DNA of 11,429 nt, taken from CAMAVK01 sp964362485. Its GTDB lineage: Archaea > Nanobdellota > Nanobdellia > Woesearchaeales > GW2011-AR9. Position 1 is the first letter of the stretch, and each line of letters opens with the position of its first letter. Position numbers and translations under genes: made by a program. Under the pieces are notes generated by a model. That model made no database searches and had not been told where the DNA came from. It was given only the letters and a program-made list of their open reading frames with translations. Shown here one piece after another: positions 6,554 through 11,429 of this stretch. The DNA is taken from positions 1 to 11,429 of the forward strand of contig CAYIEX010000055.1 in the NCBI GenBank assembly GCA_964362485.1, read 5' to 3'.

Positions 6554-7594
6554 TTACTGCTCCCAAGCAAAGAAGGAAAGATGATGATAAATAGTTTCAC
6601 CTTCAAAATCAAATGAGGAGGGGATAATTTTTCTCGTAAGACCCTGTGTTTGAAGATTATATACACTGCCAGAAGATAAGAGTAGGTTTGAACCAGGGCC
6701 AAGGATAAATCCTGAAACATCAGTATCTTCAGATAATAGTACATTTGTTTTGTGATCTGTTAGAAGGTTTACTGAGCAGACAGCATATTTAGACTTGTTT
6801 GATGGTTTGCAGGGCAACAGCAAACTATCATCTTGATCCCAGAGTAACCACTCCATCTCAAATTCAAACCCATCACTCTCTGAGTCAGTGACCCGAATGT
6901 ATTGGTCTTGAAAACCGTGAAGGATGTCAATATAACATATTTCCGAAGGACTTTGAGGATTGGTTGGTTCTTTAGGACAGCGAAAGGCAAGCCAGTGACG
7001 TTTAATTGCTAGAGGCATACGAAAATCGGAAACAGGAAGTGTTACGTAGGGAGCGGACTCGCCATTATCTAAAGTGTGGCGATACACTGTCATTTGACGA
7101 CCTTGCTCTCCCACTTCGCTGCGGCTCGCAAAGAAGGTGAGATTATTAGACCAGGCAAAATAAGGGATACCGTTGTCATTAAATACAACGGTGTCGGTAT
7201 TATTAACAAGATTTGTGAGATGAACTTCTCGTTTTCCATCCTGGTCTCTTTGGGTGGTGAGAAGATGTATGCCGTCAGGAGATAGAGAAGGACCGCCGAT
7301 CTGTCTACCAGGAGCGGGTTCGACTATGGTTCCATCTCGCGTAACAAATCGTTCTAGACGGTTTGTGTCCAGGTGATAGGTCACTAAAAATGGTTGGCTG
7401 CCTATTTCAATAGGGACGGCAAGAGCGTGGACACGCCCAGTGTAATTATGCGTGACGGATGCATCAATAGATGCGTCTGGCAGAGGAGTTGCATCGGGTA
7501 CTGCCGTATCATATAGTGGTGGAGCAGAATTATCATCTGGGGATGTGCTACCACAGCCAGCAATAAGAAGTGCAAGAGATAACGATTTATGCAT
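6554..7594 (-). CDS. Surface lipoprotein 4, propeller-like body
   Basis: A 346-residue paralogue of lipoprotein 1. The signal peptide, lipobox IAGC (Cys14) and Asp/Pro/Ala tether through about residue 48 differ from lipoprotein 1 at only two positions. After that the sequences diverge to distant homology. Body landmarks are FLVTYHLDTNRLERF, LSPDGIHLL, YFAWSNNLTFF, FRMPLAIKRHWLAFRC and the cysteine pairs Cx13C and Cx10C. The loop between the first pair is much shorter here than in its relatives. The start is fixed by a TATA box (7615-7624) about 25 bp upstream, implying a leaderless mRNA. Its stop codon abuts repeat A copy 2. It is convergent with lipoprotein 3 and divergent from the truncated copy at 7680. 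Exact function unknown. Confidence -1.
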   Translation of the reverse strand: MHKSLSLALLIAGCGSTSPDDNSAPPLYDTAVPDATPLPDASIDASVTHNYTGRVHALAVPIEIGSQPFLVTYHLDTNRLERFVTRDGTIVEPAPGRQIGGPSLSPDGIHLLTTQRDQDGKREVHLTNLVNNTDTVVFNDNGIPYFAWSNNLTFFASRSEVGEQGRQMTVYRHTLDNGESAPYVTLPVSDFRMPLAIKRHWLAFRCPKEPTNPQSPSEICYIDILHGFQDQYIRVTDSESDGFEFEMEWLLWDQDDSLLLPCKPSNKSKYAVCSVNLLTDHKTNVLLSEDTDVSGFILGPGSNLLLSSGSVYNLQTQGLTRKIIPSSFDFEGETIYHHLSFFAWEQ

Positions 7595-7771
7595 AGAGTA
7601 ATTACTGGACAGGAGTATTTAAGCTTTGTGGAAGTAGATCAGTTAAACTTTAAATAGGATTACATAAGATAATATCGCTATGAAGTTATTACATTATTTA
7701 ATTCCATTTACCTTCGCAGCATGTGGCACTACAACTGAACAGCCTTCTGGATGTCAAAGAGACTTTGAGTG
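7461..7771. repeat. Duplicated divergent-promoter/leader block, copy 2
   Basis: Second copy of the block at 3760-4070, offset 3701. It includes the 5' end of lipoprotein 4, both TATA boxes (7615-7624 minus, 7648-7656 plus) and the 5' end of the truncated plus-strand lipoprotein. Bases 7551-7664 are identical to 3850-3963. Similarity fades around 7757-7775, just before the HEPN gene begins. Confidence -1.
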
Positions 7772-7811
7772 TAAAACAATGAACTTTTATTTTTTCGAAA
7801 GCAACTTATGA
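7680..7811 (+). pseudogene. Truncated lipoprotein (fifth paralogue, 5' fragment)
   Basis: The ATG at 7680 corresponds exactly to that of lipoprotein 2 at 3979, with the same TATA box 28 bp upstream. It encodes a signal with lipobox FAAC (Cys15), then GTTTEQPSGCQRDFECKT. Family similarity ends at about 7775 in the middle of the four-cysteine module, and a short unrelated tail (MNFYFFESNL) runs to a TGA at 7809-7811. The end overlaps the 3' end of the HEPN gene on the other strand. The bases TGTAAAAC at the break resemble lipoprotein 3 more than lipoprotein 2. This is a gene cut by a rearrangement that placed the toxin-antitoxin module here; the promoter appears intact. Confidence -1.
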
Positions 7812-8197
7812 ACTTCCCCCATGAACTTCTTACCTACTTTAATTTTAGTATATAGCAAATAAATTGTTGCTTCTGTGATATCAAAATATTCATGTGCTAA
7901 AACGTTTCGACGCGCGGCGAGATATTGAAGATCACGAGAAAGGGCAGTGGAAATTACTTTTTCTTTTTCAAGTATCTGAAAAACTTCCTTGTATGAGGTT
8001 GGAAGACCGAGTTTTTTAGCTCTAATGACTTCTTGACCTAAATCAATAATTCGATTAAGTGTGGCAAATAAGAGCATGGAAAGGCTGTAAAAACGCTCCT
8101 TTGTCATAGTGGGAGAATTGATTTTCAGATTATCCATATCAATATAATAACGCTCGAGATCGGCGATGATTTTAGCTATTCTTTCTAAATCAAACAT
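7787..8197 (-). CDS. hepT: HEPN-domain toxin of a type VII toxin-antitoxin pair (HepT, DUF86)
   Basis: 136 residues from the ATG at 8197. An upstream ATG at 8254 would add 19 residues buried in the antitoxin gene and lacking HEPN similarity, so I reject it. The sequence follows the DUF86 pattern: FYSLSMLLFATLNRIIDLGQEV, then LGLPTSY, then the active-site motif RNVLAHEY at residues 97-104 (R97, H102, Y104; RX4HXY). HepT proteins of this family act as RNases that arrest growth, and the partner MNT enzyme neutralises them by adding AMP units to the tyrosine of this motif (Tyr104 in the Shewanella protein, from memory). All key residues are present, so it should be active. It overlaps the upstream mntA by 8 bp, indicating coupled translation. 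Confidence -1.
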   Translation of the reverse strand: MFDLERIAKIIADLERYYIDMDNLKINSPTMTKERFYSLSMLLFATLNRIIDLGQEVIRAKKLGLPTSYKEVFQILEKEKVISTALSRDLQYLAARRNVLAHEYFDITEATIYLLYTKIKVGKKFMGEVHKLLSKK

Positions 8198-8570
8198 AGG
8201 AAACACCAGGCAAATAGGTTTCAATAAGTCGGGTTTGATGAATTTTATAATCAAAATACTCTTTGAGGGTTAACCAAGAAAGGGTATCTACTCTTCTTTT
8301 GTCTTTCATCAACAAAACTTTGCCTTCTTGAATAACACGTACTTTTATATTTAAAGGTAAATCATCAAAAAATAAAATGTCTATTTTAGCAGATGCATAA
8401 CTTTGTAAATCCAATTTGACTTTTTGAGAGATACCCGGGGCGACAATACAAACATCGGTGTCGGAAAGAGGACCAGCTTCTTTGCGAGCATGGGAACCAA
8501 ATAAAATAACTGCAACTATTGAATCAGATTTTTGAGAGGCTGAAATTAAATCTTTAATAGGTTTTTCCAT
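8190..8570 (-). CDS. mntA: Minimal nucleotidyltransferase antitoxin (MntA)
   Basis: 126 residues with a minimal nucleotidyltransferase fold. AVILFGSHARKEAGPLSDTD gives the signature GSX10DXD (Gly25, Ser26, Asp37, Asp39), and Asp64 in KIDILFF is a good third metal-binding carboxylate. In characterised pairs this enzyme uses ATP to AMPylate the HEPN toxin and so blocks its RNase activity; both proteins are cytoplasmic. The gene precedes and overlaps hepT by 8 bp, so antitoxin is made first. Its ATG sits 28 bp from the TATA of repeat A copy 3, suggesting a leaderless mRNA driven by the same kind of promoter as the surface-protein genes. Assignment is firm from the motif and the HEPN neighbour; a role in phage defence or element maintenance is inference. 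Confidence -1.
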   Translation of the reverse strand: MEKPIKDLISASQKSDSIVAVILFGSHARKEAGPLSDTDVCIVAPGISQKVKLDLQSYASAKIDILFFDDLPLNIKVRVIQEGKVLLMKDKRRVDTLSWLTLKEYFDYKIHQTRLIETYLPGVSYV

Positions 8571-8594
8571 GGAAGAGAAACAAGCAGTTTTTAC

Positions 8595-8617
8595 TTATAA
8601 ACTTGCCGACTTAGAAA
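8595..8617 (-). repeat. Repeat A, copy 3 (promoter of the toxin-antitoxin operon)
   Basis: Twenty-three bases are identical to copies 1 and 2. The minus-strand TATA (8595-8601) is about 28 bp before the mntA start. This copy lies in the 70-bp gap between the RNase P gene and mntA. Confidence -1.
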
Positions 8618-8640
8618 CTATTTCTTTTAAGTACAGAAGA

Positions 8641-9189
8641 TTACTTCAATCCCACTTCCTCGTTTTTTCCGCCTATGAGCCGCCAAAATGTTTGTAGATC
8701 TTTACTGGATCGTAAATCAGATTTATTTGATCCAAGAGTAAGAAAAGAAACAGGAACTTTATACTTGTGGCAGACCATAATATTAAACCGGATGCGAGAA
8801 AGTAATTTTGCACGATTAGTACTATGGAGTATGTCAGCAAATGAGAATATTATTATTTTCTTCTTTTGGTACATGAGAGGTCCAAGGACTTGATCTAGCC
8901 CCCCACGAACTTGATGAAGGCTATCATTATGATGAATGTGTTCTAGTCCAGTAAGATATTGGACGGGTGTTTTTTCAATTACATGGCGAAGAAAGATTTC
9001 TGTTGCGGGCATGCAGACAATGGGGATTTTTAATTTATAAGATTTGGTTATTAGTTTGTCTAATTCTTTTTTGCTATCACCTTTATAGTATAGAAAGTCA
9101 TGCTGGACAGACAAAATGGGTCCAAAACCTAATTCTATGGAGAGTTCTTCTATTTCTTTACTTATGGGAGTGAGCATGAAGTTAGACAT
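8641..9189 (-). CDS. rnp3: RNase P protein subunit p30 (Rnp3/Rpp30)
   Basis: 182 residues. The C-terminal half carries the Rpp30 pattern: LHQVRGGLDQVL, a hydrophobic strand, FSFADILHSTNRAKLLSRIRFNIMVCHKYKVPVSFLTLGS, then DLRSSKDLQTFWRLIGG. Rpp30 is a TIM-barrel-like protein subunit that pairs with Pop5 on the catalytic RNA of archaeal RNase P, which trims the 5' leader from pre-tRNA. Length is somewhat below the usual 200-220 residues, and the N-terminal DLH-type signature of many homologues is not visible, as is often true of divergent lineages. A TATA-like TTTTTAAAG at 9212-9220 is about 27 bp before this ATG, supporting a leaderless start. It is divergently oriented to the tRNA-thiolation operon, a sensible tRNA-related pairing. 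Confidence -1.
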   Translation of the reverse strand: MSNFMLTPISKEIEELSIELGFGPILSVQHDFLYYKGDSKKELDKLITKSYKLKIPIVCMPATEIFLRHVIEKTPVQYLTGLEHIHHNDSLHQVRGGLDQVLGPLMYQKKKIIIFSFADILHSTNRAKLLSRIRFNIMVCHKYKVPVSFLTLGSNKSDLRSSKDLQTFWRLIGGKNEEVGLK

Positions 9190-9211
9190 AATCTGAAACG
9201 CGGTGAATTTT

Positions 9212-9220
9212 CTTTAAAAA
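9212..9220 (-). promoter_or_regulatory. Probable TATA box of the RNase P p30 gene
   Basis: The minus strand reads TTTTTAAAG, centred about 27 bp upstream of the ATG at 9189. The near-palindromic TATA at 9247-9255 is an alternative that would give a 5' leader of roughly 30 nt. Confidence -1.
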
Positions 9221-9240
9221 ACCATTGGTAGAAAACTGGC

Positions 9241-9255
9241 CTAAAACTTTATAAA
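9241..9255 (+). promoter_or_regulatory. BRE/TATA promoter of the sulfur-relay operon
   Basis: CTAAAA followed by CTTTATAAA is a good archaeal BRE plus TATA pair. Transcription would start near 9277-9281, giving a leader of about 30 nt that carries the Shine-Dalgarno site at 9299-9305. Confidence -1.
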
Positions 9256-9298
9256 AAATCAGCCAAATTAACACTTTACCTTAGGCCCATTAGGGGCA

Positions 9299-9305
9299 GG
9301 AGGAG
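9299..9305 (+). promoter_or_regulatory. Shine-Dalgarno site of the ubiquitin-like carrier gene
   Basis: GGAGGAG, with five bases between GGAGG and the ATG at 9309. It is the strongest ribosome-binding site in the window and fixes this start. Confidence -1.
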
Positions 9306-9308
9306 ACT

Positions 9309-9512
9309 ATGGAAATTGAAATATTTTTTGAAAAAACTCAGAAAAGAGATAAAATTAGCTTTTCTGGAAAGACAGTGCGCGATATTTTAGCACAGCTTAA
9401 GATCAACCCGGAAACAGTTCTTGTTGTGCGAGCAAATGAAGTTATTACTGAAGATGAACGTTTAGCGGATAAGGATAAACTGGACATACTAAGTGTTATT
9501 TCTGGGGGATAG
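9309..9512 (+). CDS. Ubiquitin-like sulfur carrier (ThiS/MoaD/SAMP family)
   Basis: 67 residues of the beta-grasp sulfur-carrier family. Features are VRDILAQLKINPETVLVVRANEVITEDERL, a hydrophobic LDILSVISGG end and the terminal Gly-Gly. In this family the C-terminal glycine is adenylated by an E1-like enzyme and converted to a thiocarboxylate that donates sulfur; archaeal SAMPs can also be conjugated to proteins. Here the partner enzymes follow directly, so the likely job is sulfur donor for tRNA 2-thiouridine synthesis (TtuB or SAMP2-like). Thiamine or molybdopterin biosynthesis cannot be excluded, but no gene of either pathway is in the window. The stop is separated from the next gene's ATG by one base. 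Confidence -1.
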   Translation: MEIEIFFEKTQKRDKISFSGKTVRDILAQLKINPETVLVVRANEVITEDERLADKDKLDILSVISGG

Positions 9513-9513
9513 G

Positions 9514-10449
9514 ATGAACTGTAGTTGTGGCAAGACGGCAGTAATTAATTTACTCCATGGACCAGTATGTAAATCGCACTTTATTACATACTTTGAAGAA
9601 AAAGTTTTTAAGACCATTAAAAAATATAACTTAATTGCTCGTGATGATGTGTTATGTGTTGCAGCATCAGGAGGAAAAGACTCTCTTACTGTTCTTTATT
9701 TAACACAGAAATACATTAGTAAATATACGTTGTCGCATACGAGCCTTCATGCTCTGGCTATTGATGAAGGAATTGAGGGTTATCGAGAACACACGCTTGT
9801 TGATTTACGCGTTTTTTGTGAGAAACATACAATCCCTCTTACGATTGTCTGCGCAAAGGACGAGTTTGGTTTTACACTTGATGAAGCGGTTCCAGCGATG
9901 AAGGTCAAAGAAGGAAAAAAACCATGTAATGTCTGTGGTGTGTGGCGCCGATATCTTCTGAACAAGTACGCAAAGAAAATGGGGGCAACAAAAGTAATTA
10001 CGGGCCATAATTTGGATGATGAAGCGCAAGCTATTATGATGAACACATTTAAAGCGAATACTAAATTAGCTGCGCATTTGGGGCCTGTTAGTGGTCTTGA
10101 GGAACATAGCGCGTTTGTGCAACGAGTAAAGCCGTTGTACTTTTGTTCTGAAAAGGAAACAAAGTTGTATAGTATCCTGATGAAGTTCCAAGTGGAGTTT
10201 GCCGAGTGTCCCAATGCAGCAGAGGGTCTTCGAGCACATGTACGGGATATGCTTAACGATTTTGAGGTACAATATCCAGGAACAAAACAAAGTATTATTA
10301 ATTCTTATTTAGATATTTTACCGTTGCTTAAAGAGCGGGCGAAGCAAAAAGCAATTGAACCGCTCCAAGAGTGTAAGGGATGTGGAGAACCATCTAATGG
10401 GACTGTATGTAATGCGTGTAAGATTGTTGGAGCGATGAAGAGTGGATAG
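9514..10449 (+). CDS. ncsA: tRNA 2-thiolation enzyme, NcsA/TtuA (Ctu1/Ncs6) family
   Basis: 311 residues from the ATG at 9514. A start at 9493 would lie inside the preceding gene and precede the zinc site, so I reject it. The N-terminal zinc ribbon has Cys3, Cys5, Cys19 and His22; the usual first pair is CxxC, so CxC here is a variation. The PP-loop SGGKDS at residues 52-57 binds ATP. Cys138 and Cys141 (KPCNVC) with Cys232 (ECPN) match the three cysteines that hold the [4Fe-4S] cluster. GHNLDDEAQ at 164-172 is also typical. A C-terminal zinc ribbon uses Cys287, Cys290, Cys299 and Cys302. The enzyme adenylates a tRNA uridine and replaces its oxygen with sulfur from the carrier protein. Whether it acts on U34 or U54 cannot be decided from sequence. 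It overlaps the next gene by 8 bp. Confidence -1.
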   Translation: MNCSCGKTAVINLLHGPVCKSHFITYFEEKVFKTIKKYNLIARDDVLCVAASGGKDSLTVLYLTQKYISKYTLSHTSLHALAIDEGIEGYREHTLVDLRVFCEKHTIPLTIVCAKDEFGFTLDEAVPAMKVKEGKKPCNVCGVWRRYLLNKYAKKMGATKVITGHNLDDEAQAIMMNTFKANTKLAAHLGPVSGLEEHSAFVQRVKPLYFCSEKETKLYSILMKFQVEFAECPNAAEGLRAHVRDMLNDFEVQYPGTKQSIINSYLDILPLLKERAKQKAIEPLQECKGCGEPSNGTVCNACKIVGAMKSG

Positions 10450-11386
10450 TTCACGCCAGGAATTAGTATGGGGAAAAGATGGGCAACGTAGAATTATGAA
10501 CGCAACAGTTGCAGTTGTTGGGATGGGTGCTTTAGGTAGTGTTTCGGCTGAGCTTCTTGTCCGCGCTGGTGTGGGCAAGCTAATAGTTATCGATCGGGAC
10601 GTAGTAGAAAAGAGCAATTTACAACGGCAATTATTGTATACACAAAATGATGTTGGCGTAAGCAAAGTTGTTGCAGCGACAAAGCGTCTGCTCAAGATTA
10701 ATTCTGATTTGCGTATTGAAAAGTATGCGGTGCATCTGGATGTGAATTCTATTCAAATTTTAGATAAGTCGGATATTATTGTTGATGGGACAGATAATAC
10801 CAATACTCGGTTTGTGCTTAATGATTATGCGCGAAAGAAGAAGAAAATATTGGTGTATGGTTCCGCGATTAAAATGTCGGGATATGCAATGGCAATTCTA
10901 CCTCAAGGCCCATGTTTACGCTGTTTTTTACAAGAAGCAGACTTGGAGACATGTGATGTTGCGGGAGTGATTAACACCATAACACCTTCGATTGCGGCAT
11001 TACAGGTGAGTCTTGTGTATCGGATTTTGCTTGGTGAAAAAGTTGAACCTACTTTGTATCACTACAACATTTGGAAAGGAATGTTTTGTGCATTAAAAGT
11101 TACCAAAAGGAAAAGCTGCCCAACATGTAACGGAAGGTATGAATATTTAGAAAGACAACCTGAGGCAATTATTCGTTTTTGTTCGACGGGACGATTTCAA
11201 ATAAAGGGGAAACTAAAGGATTTGAAATTGATAATGAAAAGGTGGGTCGCTATTGGAAAAGTTGTTGATGATGGTGTTTCTCTGCGGCTAGGGAAGATTA
11301 TTCTCTTTGCTGATGGCCGTGCTTTAATTGAAGCAACAACGCGTGAAGAGGCGGAGAGTTTGTATTCGAAGTATGTGGGGAATTAG
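10442..11386 (+). CDS. ubaA: E1-like activating enzyme (UbaA/MoeB/ThiF family)
   Basis: 314 residues from a GTG at 10442, overlapping the thiolase gene by 8 bp. The GTG start is chosen because SRQELVWGKDGQ matches the conserved RQ segment at the N-terminus of this family. The Rossmann motif is VGMGALGS (Gly27, Gly29, Gly32), followed by Asp51 and SNLQRQ at 58-63 for ATP, then VDGTDNTNTRF. Zinc cysteines are Cys158/Cys161 and Cys226/Cys229, and Cys171 in ETCDVAGV fits the catalytic cysteine. About 80 further residues form an extension ending FADGRALIEATTREEAESLYSKYVG, a tail also seen, from memory, on some ThiF/MoeB proteins in place of rhodanese. The enzyme adenylates the Gly-Gly carboxylate of the carrier so that it can take sulfur. 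The sulfur source is not encoded in the window. Confidence -1.
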   Translation: MDSSRQELVWGKDGQRRIMNATVAVVGMGALGSVSAELLVRAGVGKLIVIDRDVVEKSNLQRQLLYTQNDVGVSKVVAATKRLLKINSDLRIEKYAVHLDVNSIQILDKSDIIVDGTDNTNTRFVLNDYARKKKKILVYGSAIKMSGYAMAILPQGPCLRCFLQEADLETCDVAGVINTITPSIAALQVSLVYRILLGEKVEPTLYHYNIWKGMFCALKVTKRKSCPTCNGRYEYLERQPEAIIRFCSTGRFQIKGKLKDLKLIMKRWVAIGKVVDDGVSLRLGKIILFADGRALIEATTREEAESLYSKYVGN

Positions 11387-11429
11387 AGAAAGTAAATTAT
11401 TAAATCTATTGTGATAATCACTTTGAATA

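Noticed and set aside
3760..7771. Long direct repeats as ends of a composite transposon
   Set aside because: No transposase, integrase, terminal inverted repeats or target duplication were seen; the repeats are gene 5' ends.
8198..8254. Upstream start for the HEPN toxin adding 19 residues
   Set aside because: The extra part lies within mntA in another frame and lacks HEPN similarity; the ATG at 8197 gives a normal family N-terminus.
2758..8617. Three copies of a short repeat taken as a CRISPR-like array
   Set aside because: Spacings are about 3.8 and 2.0 kb with genes between, and each copy has a TATA at promoter distance from a start codon.
9285..9297. GCCC/GGGC hairpin in the leader of the sulfur-relay operon
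   Set aside because: Only a 4-bp stem with a 5-nt loop; too weak to claim a regulatory RNA.
9493..9513. Upstream start for the thiolation enzyme
   Set aside because: It would begin inside the carrier gene and add seven residues before the zinc site; the ATG at 9514 follows the carrier stop by one base.
9780..10214. 144-codon open frame antisense to the thiolation enzyme
   Set aside because: The opposite strand encodes a clear NcsA/TtuA protein with all motifs; this frame shows no domain and no promoter.
10318..10695. 125-codon open frame antisense to the thiolase/E1 junction
   Set aside because: Low-complexity Thr/Ser/Arg translation with no recognisable domain, opposite two well-supported genes.
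11387..11429. Terminator after the E1 gene
   Set aside because: The 43 bases to the window end show no clear T-run or hairpin.

Overview
The window looks archaeal, and a DPANN-type lineage (Woesearchaeota/Pacearchaeota-like) is my best guess. The archaeal evidence is an RNase P p30 homologue, a ubiquitin-like sulfur carrier / NcsA-TtuA / E1 operon, TATA boxes (some with BRE-like flanks) 25-32 bp upstream of start codons that imply leaderless mRNAs, and Shine-Dalgarno sites mainly at genes inside operons. The DPANN guess rests on AT-rich DNA, small genes, and a giant cysteine-rich secreted protein carrying CCGDD motifs; it is inference.

Layout. (1) 1-2735, minus: the first 911 codons of a very large secreted cysteine-rich protein that runs off the left edge. 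(2) 2758-7811: a surface-lipoprotein island. It holds four paralogous lipoproteins of about 346-386 residues: lipoprotein 1 (minus, 2781-3893), 2 (plus, 3979-5139), 3 (plus, 5143-6284, split by a one-base frameshift at an A7 run) and 4 (minus, 6554-7594). A fifth copy is truncated (plus, 7680-7811). Each has a short lipoprotein signal, a low-complexity tether and a propeller-like body. The divergent unit lipoprotein(-)/promoters/lipoprotein(+) is present twice, and a 310-bp block covering both 5' ends is nearly identical in the copies while the bodies have diverged. A short repeat containing a TATA box occurs three times: at the 3' end of each minus lipoprotein gene and just upstream of the toxin-antitoxin operon. 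A 43-codon secreted-peptide ORF (6361-6492) behind the second repeat looks like a gene remnant. (3) 7787-8570, minus: a MntA/HepT (MNT/HEPN, type VII) toxin-antitoxin pair abutting the truncated lipoprotein. (4) 8641-9189, minus: RNase P subunit p30. (5) 9309-11386, plus: a ubiquitin-like carrier, a tRNA 2-thiolation enzyme and an E1-like activating enzyme, packed as one operon.

How it fits together. The right third is housekeeping tRNA metabolism: 5' processing by RNase P on one strand and a complete sulfur-relay set for tRNA thiolation on the other. The left two thirds is accessory cell-surface DNA showing duplication, frameshift, truncation and toxin-antitoxin arrival. The most notable pattern is a constant leader, a variable body and a constant 3' boundary in the lipoprotein genes. 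That is the arrangement expected if surface proteins diversify by recombination, although one genome alone cannot prove it.
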